Source: Betaproteobacteria bacterium (GTDB taxonomy: Bacteria; Pseudomonadota; Gammaproteobacteria; Burkholderiales; SG8-39). Taken from it: a DNA stretch of 5,710 nucleotides. The number at the start of each line of letters is the position of its first letter. Position 1 is the first letter of the stretch. The stretch covers positions 1 through 5,710 of the forward strand of contig VBDM01000078.1 in the NCBI GenBank assembly GCA_005881355.1, given 5' to 3'. The position numbers and the translations under genes were made by a program. The notes under the pieces are model-generated. The model was not told the DNA's origin. It worked only from the letters and a program-made list of their open reading frames with translations, and did no database searches. Below, in pieces: positions 1-5,304 of this stretch.

Positions 1-1
1 C

Positions 2-184
2 GACAAATCACATCTACTGAGCGCCCAGGTCTGGATCGCCGACATGCGTCTGTTCGAAGATCACAATTCTGTCTGGAACGAGTGGGTCGATCCGGTAAAC
101 CCTCCGGCGCGGGCTTGCCTCACGACCGACTTTTGGCGACCTGGGATGCTCGTTGAAGTTATGGTGATCGCGGCCGTGCCATGA
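2..184 (+). CDS. RidA/YjgF-family protein, C-terminal part (5' end outside window)
   Basis: The reading frame is open from the window edge to a TGA at 182-184 and gives the last 60 residues of a Rid-family protein. It begins DKSHLLSAQVWIADM and ends LVEVMVIAAVP. Family features visible are the segment around LLSAQVWIADM, the VWNEWVDP helix, the PPARACL loop and the final beta strand. The Arg in PPARACL (residue 37 of the fragment) aligns with the Arg that binds the substrate carboxylate in RidA enamine/imine deaminases. Rid proteins are small trimeric cytosolic enzymes that hydrolyse reactive enamines and imines released by PLP enzymes. Some subfamilies have other roles, and the last strand here (EVMV) differs from archetypal RidA (EIEA), so the exact subfamily is open. 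It is the only plus-strand gene seen and converges on the hicB side. Family assignment is firm; substrate is not. Confidence 0.85.
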   Translation, partial: DKSHLLSAQVWIADMRLFEDHNSVWNEWVDPVNPPARACLTTDFWRPGMLVEVMVIAAVP

Positions 185-218
185 AGCGAATGTGATGCGT
201 TAGAGACGATTTAGAGGG

Positions 219-267
219 GACCCAACGAATGTCCGCTTTGGGTCGCAAGCAGCCATCGGCAATGGCT
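219..267. repeat. Two-hairpin palindromic element, possible dispersed intergenic repeat
   Basis: Two adjacent perfect stems are visible. GACCCAA (219-225) pairs with TTGGGTC (238-244) around a 12-base loop. AGCCAT (251-256) pairs with ATGGCT (262-267) around a 5-base loop. The core AATGTCCGCTTTGGGTC (228-244) resembles, from memory, a motif found repeatedly in intergenic DNA of many proteobacteria, where it is often mistranslated as short spurious ORFs. Copy number cannot be tested within one window. It lies between the convergent Rid-family gene and the hicA remnant, where it could act as a bidirectional terminator, although no clear T-tract follows either hairpin. Confidence 0.5.
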
Positions 268-269
268 TC

Positions 270-338
270 CGGAGTCACCAAAATCCGGAATCATACGCGC
301 ACGGCGCCAAAGTGATTGACGCCTGGGATTTTAGGCAA
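270..338 (-). pseudogene. hicA toxin remnant, frameshifted and truncated
   Basis: Starting at a TTG (336-338), two bases after the hicB stop, the minus strand reads L/M-PKIPGVNHFGAVRV and then hits TGA at 291-293. This matches the start of HicA-type mRNA interferases, which commonly read MPKIPG.NHL.AVR.LEKAGF. After the stop, another frame gives S-G-F-W (278-289), the expected next block. A further shift gives V-T-.-E. This fits two small indels in an ancestral hicA. The similarity then ends where the palindromic element begins. The double-stranded RNA-binding-like fold and the catalytic His of HicA (in the usual G.H block) are not recoverable, so no active toxin is expected here. The TTG start may itself be a decayed ATG. 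The call rests on about 20 recognisable residues in the right position next to hicB. Confidence 0.65.
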
Positions 339-340
339 AG

Positions 341-538
341 CTAAACGGCGACTTCTATTTCGCGGAAATCTTCGCCGCGGAGTTGGTCATCAACCACGGA
401 GAGGTGCTCGCGAATAGCGTCGCGGATGTTCTCTACGGCTTCCTTTTCGGTGGCGCCCTGAGACCAGCATCCCCGCAGCCCGGGAACGGAGACGCTGTAG
501 CCTTCTTCCGACTTGTGGAGTGCAATCCGGTATTTCAT
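341..538 (-). CDS. hicB: HicB-type antitoxin, short form
   Basis: This 65-residue protein (MKYRIALHKSEEGYSVSVPG...) is a short HicB/UPF0150 protein. Its partial RNase-H-like fold shows the strand pair MKYRIAL / YSVSVPGLRGCW (residues 1-25), the G-A-T-..-E-A motif (28-34) and the following helix AVENIRDAIREHL. The tail DFREIEVAV is typical of short HicB forms. HicB neutralises the HicA mRNA interferase by covering its active site. This form has no room for the separate C-terminal DNA-binding domain of longer HicBs, so operator binding is doubtful. The start at 538 is set by GGAGG (544-548 on this strand) five bases upstream and by where family similarity begins; the in-frame ATG at 658 would add 40 unrelated residues that overlap the Bug gene. 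The toxin gene downstream is broken, leaving an antitoxin without a local partner. Confidence 0.87.
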   Translation of the reverse strand: MKYRIALHKSEEGYSVSVPGLRGCWSQGATEKEAVENIRDAIREHLSVVDDQLRGEDFREIEVAV

Positions 539-543
539 TGGAA

Positions 544-548
544 CCTCC
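544..548 (-). promoter_or_regulatory. Ribosome binding site of hicB
   Basis: GGAGG on the minus strand lies five bases before the ATG at 536-538. It falls in the 28-base gap after the Bug-family gene and fixes the hicB start at 538 rather than at the upstream ATG at 658. Confidence 0.75.
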
Positions 549-566
549 GGCTGCAAATTATATACG

Positions 567-1574
567 CTACTCCGCCTTGAACCCAATCCTCTGCAGCACC
601 CCGCGCTGCTTCTCCCAGTCGGCGCGCAGGAGCGCGGTGAATTGCTCTGGAGTTCCATGGCGCGGCTCGGCGCCCTGGGCGAGCATTTTCTCGACGATGT
701 CCGGCATCTGCAGGACGGCGCCGATTTCTTCGTTCAATTTTTTCACGGCGAACACCGGAGTCGCCGCCGGCGCGCTGATGCCCCAGAGGGAGCTGGCCTC
801 GAAGTCTTTCACGCCGGCCTCCGACAGTGTCGGAACGTCGGGCAGCGCGGGCGAGCGTCTTTCGCCCGATACCGCGAGCGGCTTGAGTCTCTTGGCCGTG
901 AAGTAGGGAACGACACCGGCGATGGCCGTGAACATCATGTCAACGTGACCCGAGAGGAGATCGGTGGTCGCGAGCGCGCTGCCCTTGTACTGCACGTGCA
1001 CGATGTCCGTCCCGGTCGCCGCCTTGAACATCTCCGCCGTGATATGGCCCGACTCGCTGCCGCGGGCGTAGGTCAATCGCCCGGGCTGGGAGCGCGCGAG
1101 CGCGATGAGCTCGGCGACGCTCGCGGCGGGAACGGAAGGGTTCACCGCGAGCACGAACTGAATATACGCGATCTGCGCGACGTGGACGAAGCTCTTGAAC
1201 GGATCGTAAGGGAGCTGCTTCCTCGTGTGCGGCAGTATCGCGATCGTCGAGGAGGTCGTAAGAAGAATCGTATGCCCGTCGGGCGCCGCCTTGGCGACGG
1301 CCTCCGCTCCGATGATCGTATCGCCGCCCGGGCGGTTCTCGACGATCACCGGCTGCTCGAGACGCTCCGCGAACTTCTGGCTGAGCAGCCTTGCGACGAC
1401 GTCGGTGGTTCCGCCCGCGGCAAAAGGCACGACAAGGCGGACCGGCTTGCCGGGATAGGTTTGGGACAAGCCGACCGGAGCGGCGAGGCCCAGCGCGGAC
1501 GCTGCGAGGATCGCCGGGAGCTTACGCGCATGCCTATAACGTCCCGGTTGTGCCGCGCGGAACGCGTCGGTCAC
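567..1574 (-). CDS. Bug-family periplasmic solute-binding protein (tripartite tricarboxylate transporter receptor)
   Basis: The body is a clear Bug/TctC protein. It has the mature N-terminal signature YPGKPVRLVVPFAAGG then TTDVVAR, followed by VIVENRPGG, PDGHTILLTTSS, YVQ-like VQYKGS, DLLSGHVDMMF and PLAVSGERRSPALPDVPT. These proteins bind carboxylates or other small metabolites in the periplasm and may feed TctAB-type carriers. No tctA or tctB is present here, which is common because most Bug genes are orphans. A signal peptide is visible as RKLPAILAASALGLAAPVGLSQ with cleavage near the QTYP. The start is uncertain. GTG at 1574 gives 335 residues, near the family norm, but has no clear Shine-Dalgarno site. 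ATG at 1661 would add 29 odd Trp/Arg/Pro-rich residues. An ATG at 1529-1531, exactly where a family start would fall, is out of frame, so a small indel may have damaged the 5' end. The ligand is unknown. Confidence 0.88.
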   Translation of the reverse strand: MTDAFRAAQPGRYRHARKLPAILAASALGLAAPVGLSQTYPGKPVRLVVPFAAGGTTDVVARLLSQKFAERLEQPVIVENRPGGDTIIGAEAVAKAAPDGHTILLTTSSTIAILPHTRKQLPYDPFKSFVHVAQIAYIQFVLAVNPSVPAASVAELIALARSQPGRLTYARGSESGHITAEMFKAATGTDIVHVQYKGSALATTDLLSGHVDMMFTAIAGVVPYFTAKRLKPLAVSGERRSPALPDVPTLSEAGVKDFEASSLWGISAPAATPVFAVKKLNEEIGAVLQMPDIVEKMLAQGAEPRHGTPEQFTALLRADWEKQRGVLQRIGFKAE

Positions 1575-1670
1575 GAACCGACGGTCAGGTGCTGGATCGC
1601 GACACCAGCGGGAACTTCTCGGGGTTGCGAATGGATTCCACGGCCAGATCCACATATGCATCGTTTCTGC

Positions 1671-2714
1671 CTAGGGAAGCAAATGGCTGCTGAAGAACGC
1701 CGCGATCCTGCGCTCCGCCTCGGGCAGGGCCGCGCGGTCGAAGCCCGGCGGATCGTCGAGCAGTTCGGCGAGCAGACCGGACAGCCCGGGCGGGAAGGGG
1801 GACAGCAGCGCCCCGTGTCCGCCGTTCGGGAAATCGGCCAGCCGCGTGCACAGCTTGCAGGTTTGAAGGACGGCGTCGCTGTGGAAGCGTGGAAGCAGCC
1901 ATTTGTCCTGCCGCGCGGTCACCAATGCGACCGGCACGCGGGGCTTCGCGAGCGAACCCATATCGAAGTCCGCGGCATACGGCACGGCGGCGATGATCGC
2001 GGAGATGCGCGGGTCGGTGTACGCGTACCACTCCCCGTCATCCATCCGGTGGCGGATGACCCAAAGAGCGACGCTCTTCTTCCACCCGTCGAACAAGCCG
2101 CCGGTCAGGCGGGTGGCGAGACCGACGCAGCCCTGGAAATCTTCCGCGATGTGCGCTTCGCAGTGCTCCTTCAGGCGCGCCGGTGACCAGCGCCCGCCCG
2201 CCAGCGTCAGCGCGGTATGCCCGCCTGCCGACATCCCGAACATGCCGACTTTGTCGAGCGCCAGCAGCGGTGCGAAGCGCGGATCCCGTCCCACGGCATC
2301 GATCGTTCGCGACACCTCGGCCGGCCGGCGCTTCCAGCTCTCGGGGCCGACCTTGCTCGTGTCCTTGTAGTTGTCGCCGACGTGCTCTGGCATGGCCACC
2401 ACGAATCCCTGTTCGACCAAGGCGCGCGCCAAGTCGGCATGGACCAGCGGCGAACCGCCCGAGCCGTGCGAGACGACGATCAGGCGTGCGTTGCCGTGCA
2501 GAGGCGTGCCGTTCAAGGCGACCTCGAGCGTGAAAGGCCCACGCGCGACCGGGAGCGCCTGGCTGGCCGAGGGGTAAAACACGGTCACCAGGCCGTCGCC
2601 GTCGCCGCCTGCGATAACGGTCAAGCCGACCGCAGCTTCGGCGGCAAAGGCGAAGAGCGCGAGCGCGGCGACGACAACGAAGCGCGCTCCGGACAGCCTT
2701 GAACCCATGAGCAT
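1671..2714 (-). CDS. Exported alpha/beta hydrolase, dienelactone hydrolase / PAF-acetylhydrolase-like
   Basis: This 347-residue protein starts with a signal peptide (basic MLMGSRLSGARF, hydrophobic VVVAALALFAFA, likely cleavage near AEA). The mature part is an alpha/beta hydrolase. It has strand LIVVSHGSGGS (residues 78-88, HGSGG as oxyanion loop), nucleophile elbow G-M-S-A-G with Ser162, a likely acid Asp270 in TARQDKW, and His300 in NGGHGALL. This is the pattern of COG4188-type predicted dienelactone hydrolases, which also resemble PAF acetylhydrolase. It should hydrolyse an ester in the periplasm or outside the cell; the substrate cannot be read from the sequence. A pair of cysteines (CKLC, 286-289) and Cys185/Cys196 could form disulfides after export. 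The start at 2714 is chosen over the in-frame ATG at 2798 because AAGGGG lies six bases upstream and the signal peptide then begins properly. The gene ends ten bases before the furthest upstream possible start of the Bug gene. Confidence 0.87.
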   Translation of the reverse strand: MLMGSRLSGARFVVVAALALFAFAAEAAVGLTVIAGGDGDGLVTVFYPSASQALPVARGPFTLEVALNGTPLHGNARLIVVSHGSGGSPLVHADLARALVEQGFVVAMPEHVGDNYKDTSKVGPESWKRRPAEVSRTIDAVGRDPRFAPLLALDKVGMFGMSAGGHTALTLAGGRWSPARLKEHCEAHIAEDFQGCVGLATRLTGGLFDGWKKSVALWVIRHRMDDGEWYAYTDPRISAIIAAVPYAADFDMGSLAKPRVPVALVTARQDKWLLPRFHSDAVLQTCKLCTRLADFPNGGHGALLSPFPPGLSGLLAELLDDPPGFDRAALPEAERRIAAFFSSHLLP

Positions 2715-2720
2715 CGTTAT

Positions 2721-2726
2721 CCCCTT
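2721..2726 (-). promoter_or_regulatory. Ribosome binding site of the exported hydrolase
   Basis: AAGGGG on the minus strand is six bases before the ATG at 2712-2714. It supports this start over the longer reading from 2798, whose extra 28 residues are charged and would bury the signal peptide. Confidence 0.65.
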
Positions 2727-2803
2727 GTTCGCCAGCCGGAGCCGTCGGTCACGGTACAGCGGATCAGCGTCATCGCGCTTCGCCCCCGTGGCACACAACC
2801 GAT

Positions 2804-2908
2804 TCAGAGCGGTGCAACCGGAATACAGATCTCGCAGCCAAACGCTCCGGTCTTGGGATCGTATGTCGAGTCCTTCGGGTAGTGCTCAAAGGACGGCCGC
2901 GCGTCGAG
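2804..2908 (-). pseudogene. Orphan C-terminal fragment resembling a GyrI-like effector-binding domain
   Basis: Directly after the TAG of the upstream gene, the same frame stays open for 34 codons to a TGA at 2804-2806. It reads LDARPSFEHYPKDSTYDP then KTGAFGCEICIPVAPL. The pattern S-F-E-x-Y-x-x-D followed by E-I-C-I-P-V at the end resembles the closing strands of GyrI-like / AraC-type effector-binding domains, which usually end near E-I-W-I-P-V. No N-terminal part of such a domain is seen upstream; the neighbouring gene has a different fold signature and its own complete end. The simplest reading is a 3' relic left by a deletion. Extension of the upstream protein by stop-codon readthrough is possible but not supported by anything seen. 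The rest of the gap (2715-2803) holds nothing I recognise. Confidence 0.4.
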
Positions 2909-2940
2909 CTACGGCTCGACGATCTGCTCCCGGCCGTCCT
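2890..2940 (-). terminator. Nested GC-rich hairpin spanning a stop codon; possible terminator
   Basis: The outer arms AGGACGGCCG (2890-2899) and CGGCCGTCCT (2931-2940) are perfectly complementary over 10 bases. Inside them GTCGAGC (2903-2909) pairs with GCTCGAC (2914-2920) around a four-base loop. The TAG of the unknown secreted protein (2909-2911) lies at the tip of the inner hairpin. On the minus strand only TTT follows the outer stem, so it is a poor match to a classical intrinsic terminator. It may still end or attenuate the sigma-factor operon before the hydrolase gene, or protect the 3' end of the mRNA. Confidence 0.45.
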
Positions 2941-3316
2941 CGTTTCTCAATCTCAACGAGCTCGCCGTGCCTTTCGCCTCCAATATCACGTAGGTGTCCT
3001 TCGTGTTCGTGGGGCCGGCGAGGCTAAGTCCCGCGGCCTGCTCGGACGCGCCGATCTTGACCGACGGACGCCCGCGCTCGGTGATCAGCCGCAACAAGAC
3101 GGTCTCAGCGTATGTCTCGCCGTCCGGCTGCGTCTTTGCCGGCAGCACGTTGAGGGACGCCCGGACCCGGCCCCGCTCATCGACAATCTCGAGCGCGCGG
3201 CCTCGCAGCACCGGCAGGGCGCTTTCGGCGCCCGCCGGACGTATCTGCGCGAGAGTGAAAATCAGAAGCGCCAGATTCACCAGGGTGAGCACGATCAGAA
3301 GCGGCTGAACCTTCAC
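2909..3316 (-). CDS. Secreted or membrane-anchored conserved protein of unknown function
   Basis: The protein has 135 residues and starts at a GTG (3314-3316) with GGAGG (3324-3328) seven bases upstream. Residues 6-26 (LLIVLTLVNLALLIFTLAQ) form one hydrophobic segment, either an uncleaved anchor or a signal peptide ending near RPAGA. The remaining ~105 residues look all-beta, with three similar units built on a turn of the form E-x-G-R: VDERGRVRASL (45-55), ITERGRPSVKIG (78-89) and RNEDGREQIV (124-133). I recall similar conserved hypothetical proteins with a RGRALEIVD-type opening after the anchor, but know no function. It is probably exported and faces the periplasm. It lies 33 bases after the small membrane protein gene and is probably the last gene of the sigma-factor operon. 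A nested hairpin overlaps its stop codon. Confidence 0.8.
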   Translation of the reverse strand: MKVQPLLIVLTLVNLALLIFTLAQIRPAGAESALPVLRGRALEIVDERGRVRASLNVLPAKTQPDGETYAETVLLRLITERGRPSVKIGASEQAAGLSLAGPTNTKDTYVILEAKGTASSLRLRNEDGREQIVEP

Positions 3317-3323
3317 GATTGTT

Positions 3324-3328
3324 CCTCC
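3324..3328 (-). promoter_or_regulatory. Ribosome binding site for the GTG start at 3316
   Basis: GGAGG on the minus strand, inside a GAGGGAGGAAC context, is seven bases before the GTG. This strong site supports the unusual start codon and shows the gene is translated independently of its neighbour. Confidence 0.7.
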
Positions 3329-3349
3329 CTCGACCCTGGGCGCAAGCGC

Positions 3350-3505
3350 CTATCGGCCCAGGATGATCAAAATACCCGCGGCGATCGCGAGCACGTGCAT
3401 CACGGTGCTCAGTCCCGAGAAGCTGAGATTGAGCATCGGTATGAGCGCGGTCATGATGAGCCAGACCGCGAGCAACAGCATTCCGAGGTTTCTCGTGAAT
3501 TTCAT
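3350..3505 (-). CDS. Small two-helix membrane protein, 51 residues
   Basis: An ATG at 3503-3505, preceded by the strong site AAAGGAGT (3512-3519) with seven bases spacing, opens a 51-codon frame ending in TAG at 3350-3352. The product begins MKFTRNLGMLLLAVWLIMT and has two hydrophobic stretches: about residues 8-26 and 34-50. They are separated by the short polar loop NLSFSG, and the protein ends LIILGR. Basic residues K2, R5 and the terminal R51 suggest both ends face the cytoplasm, making a helical hairpin in the inner membrane. I recall similar ~50-residue conserved hypothetical proteins with this opening but no known role. It is 31 bases after the sigma gene and 33 before the secreted protein, so it is probably co-transcribed. 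A role in sensing or in tethering a regulator is speculation. Confidence 0.8.
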   Translation of the reverse strand: MKFTRNLGMLLLAVWLIMTALIPMLNLSFSGLSTVMHVLAIAAGILIILGR

Positions 3506-3511
3506 TGGCGG

Positions 3512-3519
3512 ACTCCTTT
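3512..3519 (-). promoter_or_regulatory. Ribosome binding site of the 51-residue membrane protein
   Basis: AAAGGAGT on the minus strand is close to the ideal anti-16S complement and lies seven bases before the ATG at 3503-3505. It is the best ribosome binding site in the window and the main reason to accept such a short gene as real. Confidence 0.75.
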
Positions 3520-3536
3520 GTTGACGGAGCTGTATC

Positions 3537-4826
3537 TTACTTTACGACGCGCAATTTATGTGAGGCCGCGGCGCGGTCGAGCAGGAGCTTGCGCTCGCGC
3601 GCGTTGCGCGTGAGCGAGGCCGCGCGCTCGAATTCCGCGCGGGCCTCCTCGAAGCGGCCGAGCTTGACGAGGAGGTCGCCGCGCACGGAGGGCAGCAGAT
3701 GGTAGCTCCTGAGCAGGGGCTCCGAGGCGAGCGCGTCGACGAGTGCCAGCCCTTCCGCCGGGCCGAAGGCCATCGACACCGCGACCGCGCGGTTCAGCTC
3801 GACGACGGGGGAGGGCGAGATCTGGGCGAGCGCATCGTAGAGCGCCGCGATGCGCGTCCAGTCGGTCTCCGCCGCGGTGCGCGAGCGCGCGTGACAGGCG
3901 GCGATTGCGGCCTGGAGCGCGTAAGGCCCGAGCCTGCCGCCGAGCTGCTCGGCGCGCTCGAGCGCGGCCAGACCGCGGCGCACGAGCAGGTGATCCCAGC
4001 GCGCGCGGTCCTGATCGAGGAGCAGGATCGGCTCTCCCGACGGGGCGATCCGCGCACCCGCGCGCGAGGCCTGGATCTCCATGAGCGCGACCAAGCCGTG
4101 GACCTCGGGCTCCTTCGGCACGAGCTCGGCGAGAATGCGGCCGAGACGCAGCGCCTCGTCGCAGAGAGCGGGCCGCATCCAGTCCTCGCCCGCGGTCGCC
4201 GAGTAGCCTTCGTTGAAGACGAGGTAGACGACCTCGAGCACCGACGAGAGACGCGCGGCAAGCTCGTCCTTGCGCGGTACCTCGAAAGGGACTCGCGTCT
4301 CGGCGAGCGTGCGCTTCGCGCGCACGATGCGCTGGGCGATGGTCGGCTCCGGGACGAGGAAGGCGCGCGCGATCTCGTCGGTCGTGAGGCCGCAGAGCAG
4401 GCGCAGAGTGAGCGCGGCGCGCGCCTCGGTCGAGAGCACCGGATGGCAGGCGACGAACACGAGGCTCAGCAGGTCGTCGCCGATGTCGTCGTCCATGCGC
4501 TCGATCAGGGCGGCTTCGAGATCCGCAGCCGCGATCTCCTGCTCGAGCTCCATTTCGCCGGCGAGCTCTTCGTGCTTGCGCTCGAGGAGCTTCCCGCGCC
4601 GAAAGTGATCGAGCGCCCGGTTCTTCGCCGTCGCCATGAGCCAGGCGCCCGGGTTGTCCGGAACGCCCGCCCGGGGCCAGGTCTCGAGCGCGGCGAGGAG
4701 AGCGTCCTGCGCGAGCTCCTCGGCGAGGCCGACGTCGCGCACCATCCGCGCGAGGCCGGCGATGACCTTGGCCGACTCGATCCTCCAGACCGCGTCGATC
4801 GCGCTATGGGTCGCGGAAGCCGTCAC
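3537..4826 (-). CDS. ECF-type RNA polymerase sigma factor, ECF42-like, with DUF6596 and TPR-like C-terminal extension
   Basis: This 429-residue protein directs RNA polymerase to specific promoters. Region sigma2 spans about residues 11-78 (VWRIESAKVIAGLARMVRD, AEELAQDALLAALETWP, ending ALDHFRR). Sigma4 spans about 115-175, with the helix-turn-helix LTTDEIARAFLVPEPTIAQRI. A long extension follows: DUF6596 at about 185-285 (VVYLVFNEGYSAT, ILLLDQDRARWD), then helical TPR-like repeats to the C-terminus (LLVKLGRFEEARAEFERA). This architecture and the adjacent DGPF gene define the ECF42 group. That group has no separate anti-sigma factor, and the extension is thought to control activity. The start is a GTG (4824-4826), 24 bases after the DGPF gene, with no good Shine-Dalgarno site, so translation may be coupled. 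An in-frame TGA at 4836-4838 rules out a longer form. The signal and regulon are unknown. Confidence 0.93.
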   Translation of the reverse strand: MTASATHSAIDAVWRIESAKVIAGLARMVRDVGLAEELAQDALLAALETWPRAGVPDNPGAWLMATAKNRALDHFRRGKLLERKHEELAGEMELEQEIAAADLEAALIERMDDDIGDDLLSLVFVACHPVLSTEARAALTLRLLCGLTTDEIARAFLVPEPTIAQRIVRAKRTLAETRVPFEVPRKDELAARLSSVLEVVYLVFNEGYSATAGEDWMRPALCDEALRLGRILAELVPKEPEVHGLVALMEIQASRAGARIAPSGEPILLLDQDRARWDHLLVRRGLAALERAEQLGGRLGPYALQAAIAACHARSRTAAETDWTRIAALYDALAQISPSPVVELNRAVAVSMAFGPAEGLALVDALASEPLLRSYHLLPSVRGDLLVKLGRFEEARAEFERAASLTRNARERKLLLDRAAASHKLRVVK

Positions 4827-4850
4827 GGCGATCGATCAGTCGAGGTGCGG

Positions 4851-5288
4851 CTAGCGCTTCTTCGCCTTTCTCTCCAGCTCGTCGCGCAGCGCCTGCTCGC
4901 GTGCGGCAAGCTTGGGGGGGAGGCTCTCGGCGTCGAAGTCCGACAGCTCCTGCACCTGGCGGATCTCGATGACCTCGTTTTCCGAGCCGGGGCAGCGCTT
5001 CGCCCATTCGATCGCCTCCTCGCGCGACTTCACCTGGATCATCCAGTAGCCGCCGAGCACCTCCTTCGCCTCGGCGAAGGGTCCGTCGGTCACCTTGGGC
5101 TTGCCGCCGGCGAATGACACGCGTGCGCCCATCGAGGGCGGGTGCAGACCTTCCCCGGAAAGCAGCACGCCCGCCTTCTGCAGGGACTCGTTGTACTTCA
5201 TCATCGCGGCGATGGTCTTCGCGTCCGGCATCGCGCCCGGCGCCGCCTTCTCGTATCCTTTGGGAATCATCAGCATCATGAAACGCAT
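4851..5288 (-). CDS. YCII-related DGPF-domain protein
   Basis: The 145-residue product begins MRFMMLMIPKGYE and carries the hallmark TDGPFAEAKEVLGGYWMI, with D-G-P-F at residues 68-71. It is a small ferredoxin-like alpha-beta fold protein, presumably dimeric. The end (about 120-145, rich in Lys, Arg and Glu) is a charged helix beyond the core domain. DGPF proteins are the standard genomic partners of ECF41/ECF42-type sigma factors; whether they act as enzymes, ligand sensors or targets of the sigma factor is unsettled. AAGGAG lies about five bases before the ATG at 5286-5288. The gene sits 16 bases after the DUF1428 gene and 24 before the sigma gene, so the three are almost certainly one transcript. 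The family is certain from sequence, the role is not. Confidence 0.92.
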   Translation of the reverse strand: MRFMMLMIPKGYEKAAPGAMPDAKTIAAMMKYNESLQKAGVLLSGEGLHPPSMGARVSFAGGKPKVTDGPFAEAKEVLGGYWMIQVKSREEAIEWAKRCPGSENEVIEIRQVQELSDFDAESLPPKLAAREQALRDELERKAKKR

Positions 5289-5304
5289 GGCGTCTCCTTA
5301 CGGC

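Noticed and set aside
539..658. 40-residue N-terminal extension of HicB from the ATG at 658.
   Set aside because: It overlaps the Bug coding end, has no family similarity, and a good ribosome binding site supports the start at 538.
513..2186. Very long open frame on the plus strand (557 codons).
   Set aside because: It is antisense to the Bug and hydrolase genes, has Arg/Gly/Asp-rich low-information sequence with no domain, and long antisense frames are expected in GC-rich coding DNA.
2715..2798. 28-residue extension of the hydrolase from the ATG at 2798.
   Set aside because: It would place a charged stretch before the signal peptide; AAGGGG precedes the ATG at 2714 at good spacing.
3699..5117. 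Long plus-strand open frame (472 codons).
   Set aside because: It is antisense to the ECF42 sigma and DGPF genes, whose domains are unmistakable; the Arg/Glu/Leu-rich translation mirrors their codons.
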